NCBI RefSeq assembly: GCF_003337555.1
Contig: NZ_QPJK01000012.1
Coordinates: forward strand, 124,001 to 188,000
Length of the DNA stretch: 64,000 nt
Direction of reading: 5' to 3'
DNA from: Pseudorhodoferax soli
GTDB taxonomy: Bacteria; Pseudomonadota; Gammaproteobacteria; Burkholderiales; Burkholderiaceae_C
Each line of letters begins with the position of its first letter. Positions within the stretch are counted from its first letter, which is position 1. Position numbers and translations under genes: made by a program. Below are positions 1 through 8,699 of this stretch, one piece after another. The notes under the pieces were generated by a model. It made no database searches, was not told the origin of the DNA, and saw only the letters and a program-made list of their open reading frames with translations.

Positions 1-2
1 AT

Positions 3-1154
3 GCGCTGGCAGGCGCGGCGCAATGGCCCGCCCTGGCGACGCACGCGGCGCAGTGGCTCGCGGTGCAGCCCGGGCAGGCCGACGCCTTGCGCTTCGCGGC
101 CGAGGCCGCGCGCGCACAGCAGCAGCCCGCCGAAGAATTGAACGCCTGGCGTGCGCTGCGGCGTGTGCAGCCGCATGACGCCGAGGCCGGGCTGGACCTG
201 GTCCAGGCGCTGCTGCAACAGCAGCAACTCGCCGAGGCCACCGCGCTGGCACGCCAGCTCGTGGCGGAACATGCGGGAGAGGCGCGCGCCCACTGGCTGC
301 TGGCGCGCGCGCTGCACGCCGATGGCGCGCTCGATGCTGCGGAGTCGTCCTACCGCCGCGCGCTCGCGGCCAACCCGTGGCTGGTGGCGGCCTACAACGG
401 CCTGGCGGCGCTGGCGCAGGCACGCAACGACCACGGCACGGCCGTGGCGATCTTCGCCCGCCTGTCGGGCCTGTACCCGGAGGAGGCCTGGCCGCGCCAG
501 CAGCTGATCGGTGCGCTGCTGCGGGCGCAGGACGTTGCACGGGCCCACGCCGAGCTGCAGAACCTGCCGCCAGCCCATGTCGACAGCGCCAGCAGCTGGT
601 ACCTGCGCGGCCTCGTGGCCTCGCGCATGGGCCGCCCCGAGGCCGCCGTGCAGGCGCTGCGCACGAGCCTGGCCCGCGACGCGCAGCAGGACAGCGCCTG
701 GATCCAGGCCGAGCTGGGCGCCGCCCTCACGGCGCTGGAGCGCTACCCCGAGGCCATCTCCGCGCTGCGCGAGGCCGTGCGCAGCGAGCCGGCCAGCACG
801 CGCTGGCGCGTGCTGCTGGGCGACACACTGCGCGCCGGCGGCCTGGCCCCGCAGGCGCTGGCCATCGCGCAGCAGCTCGTCGCCGAGCAGGCCACCAGCG
901 CCGCGCACTGGGGCCTGCTGGCCCGCACGCTGGTCACGCTGGACCGCGATGCCGAGGCCCTGCCTGCCCTCGAACGCGCGCTGCAGATCGACGCCAGCGA
1001 TGCCGCGCTGTGGGCGTCGCTGGTGCACGTGCAGCAGAACCTGGGCCAGCACAGGCTGGCCGCCGAGGCCCTGCGCCGCCTGCGCGAACTCGAGCCAGCA
1101 CGCGCCGAGCTGGTCTACCGCACCCTGGTGCTGCCCTACGGGGAGAACCGCTGA
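3..1154 (+). CDS. TPR-repeat protein, N-terminus outside the window
   Basis: This reading frame is open from the left edge of the window to the stop at 1152-1154, so the true start lies upstream; a GTG at 63 is in frame but nothing favours it. The visible 383 residues are built almost entirely from helical tetratricopeptide-type repeats of about 34 residues, rich in Ala, Leu, Arg and Gln, with typical W-x-x-L-G and Y-x-x-A patterns. Such repeats form protein-binding scaffolds. The stop codon overlaps the start of the next gene (TGATG), so it is translationally coupled to the secreted TPR-protease, and both may act in one envelope process. No catalytic domain is visible in the part seen. Function otherwise unknown. 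Confidence 0.8.
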   Translation, partial: ALAGAAQWPALATHAAQWLAVQPGQADALRFAAEAARAQQQPAEELNAWRALRRVQPHDAEAGLDLVQALLQQQQLAEATALARQLVAEHAGEARAHWLLARALHADGALDAAESSYRRALAANPWLVAAYNGLAALAQARNDHGTAVAIFARLSGLYPEEAWPRQQLIGALLRAQDVARAHAELQNLPPAHVDSASSWYLRGLVASRMGRPEAAVQALRTSLARDAQQDSAWIQAELGAALTALERYPEAISALREAVRSEPASTRWRVLLGDTLRAGGLAPQALAIAQQLVAEQATSAAHWGLLARTLVTLDRDAEALPALERALQIDASDAALWASLVHVQQNLGQHRLAAEALRRLRELEPARAELVYRTLVLPYGENR

Positions 1155-3490
1155 TGCCGCGCCCGCAGATGCCCTGGGCGCCTGGCCGCGCGCTGGCGCT
1201 GGCCTTGCTCGCGGTGCCGCTGGCGCAGGCACAGGCACAGGACGATGGCGGCGCCGCCCGCGATGCGCAGCAGGTGTTCGCCCGCGTCAGTCCCTCGGTG
1301 GTGACGGTGCAGGCGCTCGACGCGCATGGGCAGGCCGACGGCCAGGGCAGCGGCGTGGTCGTCGCGCCCGGCCTGGTCGCGACCAACTGCCACGTGGTGC
1401 GCAGCGCGGCCACACTGGAGCTGACCGGCACCGCCGGCAAGCAGGCTGCGCAGTGGACGCACCAGCTCGCCGGCCTGGACCTGTGCCTGCTGGCCGCGCC
1501 GGGGCTGTCGGCGCCGCCGGTGGTGCTGCGGCCCAGCCAGGAGCTGGCGGTCGGTGAGCCGGTCTACGCGGTCGGCAACCCGCTGGGCTTCGGGCTGGCC
1601 GTCAGCAGCGGCCTGCTGTCCAGCCGGCAGGCGGGCCAACCCCACGCGCGCCTGGCGGCCACCGCACCGGTGTCGCCGGGCTCCAGCGGCGGCGGGCTGT
1701 TCGACCGCCAGGCGCGGCTGCTGGGCCTGACCACGGCCATCCTGGGCACCGGCCAGAGCCTGAACCTCGTGCTGCCGGCCGAAGCCGTGGCGGCCCTGCT
1801 GGCGCAGGCCGAACCGCGTGCGCCGGCCCAGGCCTTACCGCCGGCCGAGCCACGCTGGGCCGCGGTGGCGGTCGGGCTCTACGACCGCCAGGACTGGGCC
1901 GGCCTGCAAGCCCATGCACAGGCCTGGCTGCAGGCGCAGCCCCGGTCGGCGCCGGCGCTGGTCTACCTGGCGCGGGCGGCCGGCCAGCAGCAGGACCACG
2001 CACAGGCCGAGGCCCTGGCGCGGCGCGCCCTGGCGCTGGACGGAGACCTCGCCAGTGCCTGGTCGGAACTGGCGCAGGCGCTGATCGCCACCGGCCGCAG
2101 CGCCGAGGGCGAACGGGCCTTGCAGCAAGCGGCGCTGCGCCAGCCGGGCGAGGCCGATCCGCACATCGTTCGCTCGTTCCTGCGCAAGAGCCAAGGCCAG
2201 CCCGAGGCGGCGCGCGAGGAGATGCGCACGGCCGTGCGCAAGCGGCCATTCAGCCCACGCCTGTGGACCGAGCTCGGCCGCCAGGAAGCAGCGCTGGGCC
2301 AGGCCGACGCGGCCCAGCAGGCCTTTGCCGCGGCCGTGCGCCTGGGCGGCGCGCCGCCGGTGGCCGGCGCTGCACCTTCGGCCACGCTGGACATCGCCCG
2401 ACAGACCGAGGCCCTGGAGGCACTCGGCTGGATCGCGTTGCGCCAGCAGCGCTACGTGCAGGCCGAGGAAGCCTTCCGCAAGGGCCTGGCCCTGGACGGC
2501 GAGCATGCCGGCTTGTGGAACGGCATCGGCGGCGTCATGCAGGGCACGCTGCGCTGGGCCGAGGCCGAGCAGGCGTTCACGCGCTCGCTGGCCAGGGAGG
2601 GGAACGACGCGCTCGTGCTGGCCAACCGCGGCGAGGTCTTGCGCGTGCAACGCCGGTTCGAACCCGCCATGGCCGACGCCCAGGCCGCCCTGCGCCTGAA
2701 GCCGGACGAACCGGTGGCGCAGCGCCTGCTGGCCGTGCTGCTGCTGGACATGCGCCGCTTCGCCGACGCTGCCGCGGCCTACGCCCGGCTGGCGGCACTG
2801 CAGGCGCCGAACGACGACGACCTCGTGAACTGGGCCGAATCGCTGGTCAACATCGGCCAGGCGCAGGATGCACTGGCCAAGCTGAAGCAGGCCGATGCCG
2901 GCCAGCCGGGTCGCCTGCGCTTCAACCTGGTGATGGGCCGCACGCTGGGCGCGCAGAACGACGTGGCCGGCGCCCTGGCCTACCTGGAACGCGCGCTGGC
3001 CGACAACCCCAGCGCCTCGGTGGTCTGGAGTTCCAAGGGCTACGCGCTGATGCGGCTCGACCGGCTGACCGAGGCCATCGCCGCGCTGGAGACGGCCGTG
3101 CGCCTGGACCCGACGCTGTCCAACGGCTGGATCAACCTGGGCCACGCGCAAATGCGTGCGCGCAACCTCGGCCGCGCGATCGAGGCACTCGAGAAGGCCG
3201 TGGTGCTGGCTCCCGAGGCCATGGACGGGCGCTTCTACCTGGCCCAGAGCTACCTGCAGGCGCGCCTGCCGGCCAAGGCGCGCGAGCATGCGCAAGCCGT
3301 GGTCGTGCGGCAACCGGCGCTGCCGCCGGTGCTGGCGCTGATGGCCCTCAGCTACCTCGCGGAGAACAACGCGGCCGAGGCCGGCACCTGGCACCGCAGG
3401 CTGCACGCGGCCGCGCCCGAGATCGCAGGCAAGGTCCGCCTGCAGGCCATCGGCGCGGGCATGGCTGCCGCGCAGCAATGGCCTCAGTGA
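1154..3490 (+). CDS. secreted trypsin-like serine protease with C-terminal TPR array
   Basis: The product has 778 residues. It starts with a signal peptide (hydrophobic stretch about residues 13-28 ending in an Ala-Gln-Ala run), so it should act in the periplasm. Residues about 35-205 form an S1-type, DegP-like protease domain with a complete triad: His80 in TNCHVV, Asp109 in GLDLCL and Ser178 in SPGSSGGG. No PDZ domain follows. From about residue 225 to the end the chain consists of tetratricopeptide repeats, an arrangement in which the TPRs probably present or recognise substrates. The ATG at 1154 overlaps the previous stop, which fixes the start and implies co-translation with the upstream TPR protein. 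The substrate is unknown. Family assignment is firm; role is inferred. Confidence 0.88.
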   Translation: MPRPQMPWAPGRALALALLAVPLAQAQAQDDGGAARDAQQVFARVSPSVVTVQALDAHGQADGQGSGVVVAPGLVATNCHVVRSAATLELTGTAGKQAAQWTHQLAGLDLCLLAAPGLSAPPVVLRPSQELAVGEPVYAVGNPLGFGLAVSSGLLSSRQAGQPHARLAATAPVSPGSSGGGLFDRQARLLGLTTAILGTGQSLNLVLPAEAVAALLAQAEPRAPAQALPPAEPRWAAVAVGLYDRQDWAGLQAHAQAWLQAQPRSAPALVYLARAAGQQQDHAQAEALARRALALDGDLASAWSELAQALIATGRSAEGERALQQAALRQPGEADPHIVRSFLRKSQGQPEAAREEMRTAVRKRPFSPRLWTELGRQEAALGQADAAQQAFAAAVRLGGAPPVAGAAPSATLDIARQTEALEALGWIALRQQRYVQAEEAFRKGLALDGEHAGLWNGIGGVMQGTLRWAEAEQAFTRSLAREGNDALVLANRGEVLRVQRRFEPAMADAQAALRLKPDEPVAQRLLAVLLLDMRRFADAAAAYARLAALQAPNDDDLVNWAESLVNIGQAQDALAKLKQADAGQPGRLRFNLVMGRTLGAQNDVAGALAYLERALADNPSASVVWSSKGYALMRLDRLTEAIAALETAVRLDPTLSNGWINLGHAQMRARNLGRAIEALEKAVVLAPEAMDGRFYLAQSYLQARLPAKAREHAQAVVVRQPALPPVLALMALSYLAENNAAEAGTWHRRLHAAAPEIAGKVRLQAIGAGMAAAQQWPQ

Positions 3491-3496
3491 ACCTGC

Positions 3497-3703
3497 TCAG
3501 CCGGTGACGGGCTGCGGCGTGAAGCCCGCCGCGGCAATGGCCTGCTGCACGGCCGCCGCATCGGCCTGCGCCGGCTGCACCTGCACACGGTGCCGCGCGA
3601 GGTCGACCTCCACCCTGGCCTGCGGGTCGGTGGCCTGCACGGCCTTGGTGATGCTGGCCACGCAGTGGCCGCAGCTCATGTCCTGTACGTCGAATGTCAG
3701 CAT
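3497..3703 (-). CDS. copZ: copper chaperone, heavy-metal-associated domain protein
   Basis: A 68-residue single HMA domain with the metal-binding motif MSCGHC at residues 9-14 and the expected ferredoxin-like beta-alpha-beta pattern. It should bind Cu(I) in the cytoplasm and hand it to the CopA ATPase coded divergently at 3851. The ATG at 3703 is preceded by a good ribosome binding site (AAGGAG, seven bases upstream). Transcription is likely controlled by CueR through the operator-promoter at 3731-3761. Length and motif are typical of CopZ. It converges with the upstream protease gene, leaving only six bases between the stops. Confidence 0.9.
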   Translation of the reverse strand: MLTFDVQDMSCGHCVASITKAVQATDPQARVEVDLARHRVQVQPAQADAAAVQQAIAAAGFTPQPVTG

Positions 3704-3730
3704 GGATGCTCCTTGAAAATGATGGGACCG

Positions 3731-3761
3731 AGTGTCATCCTTTCCACCATGGCAAGGTCAA
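3731..3761 (-). promoter_or_regulatory. CueR-type promoter of copZ
   Basis: On the minus strand, TTGACC (3761-3756) and GACACT (3736-3731) are separated by 19 bases, the long spacer typical of MerR-family activated promoters. The spacer holds the dyad CCTTGCCATGGTGGAAAGG, which resembles the known CueR operator (CCTTCC-N-GGAAGG). The predicted transcript would carry a leader of about 20 bases with a Shine-Dalgarno site. Confidence 0.7.
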
Positions 3762-3813
3762 GGCCGTGACCGGCATGCCCCTGATGCCGAGATGGAATCG
3801 CCGCTGGGGTTGC

Positions 3814-3844
3814 TTGACCTTCCCATCATGGCAAGCCGGACAAT
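3814..3844 (+). promoter_or_regulatory. CueR-type promoter of copA
   Basis: TTGACC (3814-3819) and GACAAT (3839-3844) are 19 bases apart, the MerR-family spacing, with an operator dyad CTTCCCATCATGGCAAG between them. It matches the copZ promoter in the other direction. The -10 element ends only six bases before the copA ATG, so the transcript should begin at or next to the start codon. Confidence 0.7.
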
Positions 3845-3850
3845 GCTGCC

Positions 3851-6292
3851 ATGGCTTCCATCACCACCACTGATTCCACGCTGCGCCTGCAGATCGAGGG
3901 CATGAGCTGCGCTTCCTGCGTGGGCCGTGTCGAGAAGGCGCTGCGCGCCGTGCCGGGCGTGGCGCAGGCCGAGGTCAACCTCGCGACCGAGCAGGCCACG
4001 GTACACGCTGGCGCCGATGCGCAGCCGCTCATGGCCCTCGTGGAGGCCGTGGGCCAGGCCGGCTACGGCGTGGCCACTGCCGAACACCGCCTGCAGATCG
4101 AGGGCATGACCTGCGCCTCCTGCGTGGGCCGCGTGGAGAAGGCGCTGCGCCGCGTGCCCGGCGTGATCGAGGCGTCCGTCAACCTGGCCAGCGAGCAGGC
4201 CACGGTGCAGGCCCTGTCCACCGTGGCGCCGCAGGCCCTGCTCGCGGCCACCGCTGCGGCCGGTTATCCGGCCCGTGCGCTGGGCGATGCGCGTGCCGCA
4301 GCCGAGCCGGCCGGTGCGCCCTGGTGGCCCGTGGCCGTGGCGGCGGCGCTCACGCTGCCCATGCTGGCACCCATGCTCGGCCAGCCCTTCGGCTGGCACT
4401 GGATGCCGCCGGGCTGGGTGCAGCTGCTGCTGGCCACGCCGGTGCAGTTCTGGCTCGGCGCGCGCTTCTACCGGGCCGGCTGGGCCGCCCTGCGTGCCCG
4501 CAGCGGCAACATGGACCTGCTGGTCGCCCTGGGCACCTCGGCGGCCTTCGGCCTGTCGCTGTACCTGCTCTGGCAGTCCGCCGGCCATGCCGGGCATGGG
4601 AGCGCGCCGCACCTGTACTTCGAAGCGTCGGCCGCCGTCATCACGCTGGTGCTGCTGGGCAAGTGGCTGGAGCAGCGCGCCAAGCGCCAGACGCTGGACG
4701 CGATCCGCGCGCTCAACGCCTTGCGGCCGACCCAGGCGCGTGTGCGCCGGGACGGCGTGGAGCAGGACATCGCCGTCGAGCAGCTGGTGGTGGGCGACCT
4801 GGTGCTGGTGCGGCCAGGCGACCGCATCGCCGTCGACGGCGAGATCGTGCTGGGCCAGACCCATGTGGACGAATCGCTGCTGACCGGCGAGAGCCTGCCC
4901 GTGGCCAAGGGCCCGGGCGAGCGCGTGACAGGCGGCGCCATCAACGCCGAAGGCGCGCTGGAAGTGCGCACGCTGGCCGTGGGCGCGGAGACCCAGCTGT
5001 CGCGCATCATCCGCATGGTCGAGTCGGCCCAGGCTGCCAAGGCGCCGATCCAGCGCCTCGTGGACCGCGTGAGCGCCGTGTTCGTGCCCGTGGTGCTGGT
5101 CATCGCGCTGGCCACCCTGGTCGGCTGGGTGCTGGTCAGCGGCGACTGGGAACAGGCCCTCGTCAACGCCGTGGCCGTGCTCGTGATCGCCTGCCCTTGT
5201 GCGCTGGGCCTGGCCACGCCCACGGCCATCATGGCCGGCACGGGCGTGGCGGCGCGCCATGGCATCCTGATCAAGGACGCGCAGGCGCTGGAGACGGCGC
5301 ACGCCGTCACGCTCGTGGCCTTCGACAAGACCGGCACGCTGACCGAGGGCAAGCCCGCGTTGGCTGCCGTGCGGCCCGCCGCCGGCCTGGCGCTCGAGGC
5401 CGTGCTGCGCCAGGCTGCGGCCTTGCAGGCCAGCAGCAGCCACCCGCTGGCACTGGCAGTGCGCGAACGCGCCCAGGGCCTGGACGTGCCGGCCGTGCAG
5501 GACGCGCGCGCCCTGCCCGGCCGCGGCGTGCAGGGCACGGTAGAGGGCCGGCTGCTGGCGCTGGGCAGCACGCGGCTGCTGCGCGAACGCGGGCTCGATG
5601 CAGGCGCGCTGGCCGCCGAGGCAGAGCAGTTGGAGCAGGCCGGCCGCACCGTCTCCTGGCTGCTCGACACCGACCGCGTGCTGGGCCTGCTGGCCTTCGG
5701 CGACACCATCAAGCCCTCGGCGGCAGCGGCCATCGCACGGCTGCGCGCACTGGGCATCCAGACGCTGATGCTGACCGGCGACAACCGCGGCGCGGCCGAG
5801 GCCGTGGGCCAGGCACTGGGCATCACGCGCGTGCAGGCCGAGATGCTGCCCGAGCAGAAGGCCGAGGTGGTGCAGCGCGAGCGCGACGCCGGCCAGGTCG
5901 TGGCCTTCGTCGGCGACGGGCTCAACGACGGGCCCGCGCTGGCGGCGGCCTCCTGCGGCTTCGCCATGGCCGGCGGCGCCGACGTGGCGACCGAGACGGC
6001 CGACATCACGCTCATGCGTGGCGACCTGCGCCTGGTGGCCGATGCGCTGGACCTGTCGCGCCGCACCAGCGCCAAGATCCGCCAGAACCTCTGGTGGGCC
6101 TTCGGCTACAACGCGCTGGGCATTCCGCTGGCGGCGCTGGGGCTGCTGAACCCGGTGATCGCCGGCGGCGCGATGGCGCTGTCCAGCGTCAGCGTGGTCG
6201 GCAATGCGCTGCTGCTGCGCCGCTGGCGCAGCGTCGAACAACGCCAGGACACGCCGCCTGCGGCCGCCCTGGTCCACCGGAGTGCGCCATGA
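3851..6292 (+). CDS. copA: Cu(I)-exporting P1B-type ATPase
   Basis: The product has 813 residues and pumps Cu(I) out of the cytoplasm at the cost of ATP. Two N-terminal HMA domains carry MSCASC (residues 18-23) and MTCASC (about 86-91). The membrane part has the Cu-specific Cys-Pro-Cys at 448-450; the phosphorylated aspartate is Asp492 in DKTGTLT, the HP motif has His531, and the hinge motif GDGLND is at 688-693. Several transmembrane helices lie around residues 155-280, 415-460 and at the C-terminus. The two HMA domains are nearly identical in their first 25 residues, which suggests recent duplication. The start has no usable Shine-Dalgarno and sits just after the -10 box. The stop overlaps the cueR start. 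Confidence 0.96.
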   Translation: MASITTTDSTLRLQIEGMSCASCVGRVEKALRAVPGVAQAEVNLATEQATVHAGADAQPLMALVEAVGQAGYGVATAEHRLQIEGMTCASCVGRVEKALRRVPGVIEASVNLASEQATVQALSTVAPQALLAATAAAGYPARALGDARAAAEPAGAPWWPVAVAAALTLPMLAPMLGQPFGWHWMPPGWVQLLLATPVQFWLGARFYRAGWAALRARSGNMDLLVALGTSAAFGLSLYLLWQSAGHAGHGSAPHLYFEASAAVITLVLLGKWLEQRAKRQTLDAIRALNALRPTQARVRRDGVEQDIAVEQLVVGDLVLVRPGDRIAVDGEIVLGQTHVDESLLTGESLPVAKGPGERVTGGAINAEGALEVRTLAVGAETQLSRIIRMVESAQAAKAPIQRLVDRVSAVFVPVVLVIALATLVGWVLVSGDWEQALVNAVAVLVIACPCALGLATPTAIMAGTGVAARHGILIKDAQALETAHAVTLVAFDKTGTLTEGKPALAAVRPAAGLALEAVLRQAAALQASSSHPLALAVRERAQGLDVPAVQDARALPGRGVQGTVEGRLLALGSTRLLRERGLDAGALAAEAEQLEQAGRTVSWLLDTDRVLGLLAFGDTIKPSAAAAIARLRALGIQTLMLTGDNRGAAEAVGQALGITRVQAEMLPEQKAEVVQRERDAGQVVAFVGDGLNDGPALAAASCGFAMAGGADVATETADITLMRGDLRLVADALDLSRRTSAKIRQNLWWAFGYNALGIPLAALGLLNPVIAGGAMALSSVSVVGNALLLRRWRSVEQRQDTPPAAALVHRSAP

Positions 6293-6690
6293 TGAACATT
6301 GGCGAGGCCGCGAAGGCCACGGGTGTGTCGGCCAAGATGATCCGCCACTACGAAAGCGTGGGCCTGTTCCCCGAAGCCGCGCGCAGCGAGAGCGGCTACC
6401 GGCTCTATGGCGACAAGGAGATCGGCACGCTGCGCTTCATCCGCCAGTCGCGCGACCTGGGCTTCTCGCTCGAACAGATCCGCGAACTGCTGGGCCTGTG
6501 GTGGGACCGCAAGCGCCCGAGCCGCCACGTCAAGGCGCTGGCCCAGGCCCACTTGGCGGAACTCGATGCCAAGCTCGCGGAGTTGCAGGCCATGAAGTCC
6601 ACGCTGCAGCACCTCGTGCAGTGCTGCCATGGCGACGACCGGCCGGACTGTCCCATCATCGATTCGCTGGCCGCCGGTCGAAAGGCCTGA
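6289..6690 (+). CDS. cueR: MerR-family copper-responsive regulator
   Basis: The product has 133 residues: an N-terminal winged helix-turn-helix (residues 3-70, starting [20 protein letters not shown]), a dimerisation coiled coil (about 75-110) and the metal loop CHGDDRPDC with Cys113 and Cys121, matching the two Cu(I)-binding cysteines of CueR. It should repress and, when Cu(I)-loaded, activate the long-spacer promoters of copA and copZ upstream. The ATG overlaps the copA stop (ATGATG), so the two are co-transcribed and the regulator controls its own operon. A second in-frame ATG follows immediately at 6292. Confidence 0.93.
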   Translation: MMNIGEAAKATGVSAKMIRHYESVGLFPEAARSESGYRLYGDKEIGTLRFIRQSRDLGFSLEQIRELLGLWWDRKRPSRHVKALAQAHLAELDAKLAELQAMKSTLQHLVQCCHGDDRPDCPIIDSLAAGRKA

Positions 6691-6696
6691 CGCCGC

Positions 6697-7710
6697 TCAG
6701 CCGGACAGCAGCCGCTGCGCCAATGGCCCGACGAGCGCGGCCACGGCCTGGCCGTCGGCCGGCAGCTGCGTGAGCACCGAAGCGTCGGCGACGTACAAAC
6801 CCGCGATGCCCTGCACGGCCAGCTGCGCGTCGACCACGGCCAGCGGGCCGTCGCCCTGGCGGCAGCCGCCGGCCACGCCGGGCCCCGGCTCGGCGCGTTC
6901 GCGCAGCAGCCGCTCCAGCGCCAGGTCGGACAGCGGGCCCGCCCACGGGCGTGCTGCGCGCAAGCCTTGCGCACCGAGCCCCTCCAGCGCCAGGCGCGCC
7001 TGATGCAGGAGGGCCTCGAGGTCGTCGCGCTCGCTGAGCAGGTCCGGGTCGAGCCGGGGCGGCTGGTAGGGGTCCTTGCCCTCCAGGCGCAGCCGGCCAC
7101 GGCTGGCGGGCTGTTCCAGCGCGAGGTGCACGGACGCGGCCGGGCGGTGCAAGGCCAGCGCCGCGCGCCGCAGTGGCACCGCCACATGCACGGGCACCTG
7201 CAAGCCCTGCCCCACGCCAGGCAGGTCGTGCCGCGTGGCCACGTTGCCGGCCACCAGCTCGGCGTGCGGCCCGATGCCGGAGCGCATCAGCAGCAGCGGC
7301 GATGGCAGCGCGCCGGCGCACAGCACGATGGCGCGGCTGGCCTGCAGCTGCTGCACGAGGCCGGCACGGTGGAACTCCACACCCGTGGCGCGCCGGCCCT
7401 GCAGCAGCACACGCACGGCCAGCGCGTCGGTCAAGACCGTGAGCGTGCCGGGTGCGGGCGGCGGCTCGGCGGCGCCGCCCCAGGCGGCCGCACCGCCCAG
7501 GCCCTTGCCGGCCACCAGCGCGACGGCGCGGCCATTGAGGCCCGGCTGCGCCACCGTGGGCCAGCGCCAGGCCGGGCGCGGCCGGCGCCGCGACCAGAGC
7601 GGGCCGGCCTCGATGAGCGCGACCTGCGCGGCCGCGTCCGCGTCCGCGGCCAGCCGCAATGCCAGGCCGTAGCCGGTGGCGCCACCCCCCACAACCACGA
7701 AATCGAACAT
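6697..7710 (-). CDS. shortened, degenerate GMC-family oxidoreductase
   Basis: A 337-residue protein related to FAD-dependent glucose-methanol-choline oxidoreductases, which normally have about 530 residues. An N-terminal FAD-binding motif is intact (VVGGGATG, residues 6-13), as are the central LCAGALPSPLLLMRSGIGP and LPGVGQGLQ stretches and a C-terminal LYVADASV. About 200 residues are missing between GGAAAWGG and TLTVLTDALA, which normally hold much of the substrate domain. The usual catalytic His-Pro-x-Gly-Thr region reads GPGVAGGCRQGD, and the second conserved His/Asn near the C-terminus is replaced by PADG. It may be a non-enzymatic or decaying paralogue, though the frame is intact. It converges with cueR and is divergent from the acyl-CoA dehydrogenase gene. 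Confidence 0.65.
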   Translation of the reverse strand: MFDFVVVGGGATGYGLALRLAADADAAAQVALIEAGPLWSRRRPRPAWRWPTVAQPGLNGRAVALVAGKGLGGAAAWGGAAEPPPAPGTLTVLTDALAVRVLLQGRRATGVEFHRAGLVQQLQASRAIVLCAGALPSPLLLMRSGIGPHAELVAGNVATRHDLPGVGQGLQVPVHVAVPLRRAALALHRPAASVHLALEQPASRGRLRLEGKDPYQPPRLDPDLLSERDDLEALLHQARLALEGLGAQGLRAARPWAGPLSDLALERLLRERAEPGPGVAGGCRQGDGPLAVVDAQLAVQGIAGLYVADASVLTQLPADGQAVAALVGPLAQRLLSG

Positions 7711-7804
7711 TTATGATGCTGCGACACAGCAGGCCCGGCCTGCCTTCCACGCGGCCACGATACCGCAGCCTGCCACCTTCCATCCCCATCCCAGGAGTTC
7801 CCCA

Positions 7805-8659
7805 ATGAGCACCCCCATCCGCACCGTCGGCATCATCGGCGCCGGCACCATGGGCAACGGCATCGCCCAGGCCTGCGCCACCAGCGGCGTCGACGTCGTC
7901 ATGGTCGACATCTCGGACGCGGCCGTCGCCAAGGGCCTGGCCACCGTGGCCGGCAGCCTGGACCGGCTGATCAAGAAGGACAAGATCACTGCGGCCGACA
8001 AGGATGCCGCGCTCGCGCGCATCAAGACCAGCACCGACTACGCCGACCTGGCGGCCGCGCAACTGGTGATCGAGGCCGCGACCGAAAACTACGAGCTCAA
8101 GCTCAAGATCTTGAAGCAGGCCGAAGCCGTGCTGCCGCCCGAGACGCTGATCGCGTCGAACACCTCGTCGATCAGCATCACCAAGATGGCGGCCGCCACC
8201 GGCCGGCCCGAGAAGTTCATCGGCATGCACTTCTTCAACCCCGTGCCGATGATGGCGCTGGTGGAGATCATCCGCGGCCTGCAGACCAGCGACGAGACCC
8301 ACGCTGCCGTGCACGCGCTCGCGCTGGCGCTGGGCAAGTCGCCCATCACGGTGAAGAACGCACCGGGCTTCGTCGTCAACCGCATCCTGGTGCCGATGAT
8401 CAACGAGGCCTTCTTCGTGCTGGCCGAGGGCCTGGCCACGGCCGAGGACATCGACGCCGGCATGAAGCTGGGCTGCAACCAGCCCATCGGCCCGCTGGCG
8501 CTGGCCGACATGATCGGCCTGGACGTGTGCCTGGCCGTCATGAACGTCTACCTGGAGGAGTACGGCGACAGCAAGTACCGCCCCTGCCCGCTGCTCAAGG
8601 AGATGGTGGCCGCCGGCCGCCTGGGCCGCAAGACGGGTCGCGGGGTGTACACGTACTGA
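7805..8659 (+). CDS. hbd: 3-hydroxybutyryl-CoA dehydrogenase
   Basis: The product has 284 residues, the normal length for the stand-alone NAD-dependent (S)-3-hydroxyacyl-CoA dehydrogenase. The N-terminal Rossmann motif is GAGTMGNGIA (residues 11-20); the catalytic region shows SNTSSISITK and the histidine of MHFFNPVPMM; the C-terminal domain contains KNAPGFVVNRIL. It oxidises 3-hydroxybutyryl-CoA to acetoacetyl-CoA in short-chain acyl-CoA or polyhydroxyalkanoate-related metabolism. The ATG at 7805 has AGGAG nine bases upstream. A crotonase-family gene follows 40 bases downstream, so the two probably work together on hydroxyacyl/enoyl-CoA intermediates. Confidence 0.94.
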   Translation: MSTPIRTVGIIGAGTMGNGIAQACATSGVDVVMVDISDAAVAKGLATVAGSLDRLIKKDKITAADKDAALARIKTSTDYADLAAAQLVIEAATENYELKLKILKQAEAVLPPETLIASNTSSISITKMAAATGRPEKFIGMHFFNPVPMMALVEIIRGLQTSDETHAAVHALALALGKSPITVKNAPGFVVNRILVPMINEAFFVLAEGLATAEDIDAGMKLGCNQPIGPLALADMIGLDVCLAVMNVYLEEYGDSKYRPCPLLKEMVAAGRLGRKTGRGVYTY

Positions 8660-8699
8660 GCCCGTCGCGCCCCAGAATGGGGGACCAAGGAGGACCCCC

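Noticed and set aside
3758-6277. Very long open frame antisense to copA
   Set aside because: High GC with strong third-position bias leaves stop-free shadow frames. The protein is low-complexity and Arg/His/Gly-rich, without domains, whereas copA has every P-type ATPase motif. The same holds for long frames antisense to the stressosome kinase (34541-38068) and uvrA.
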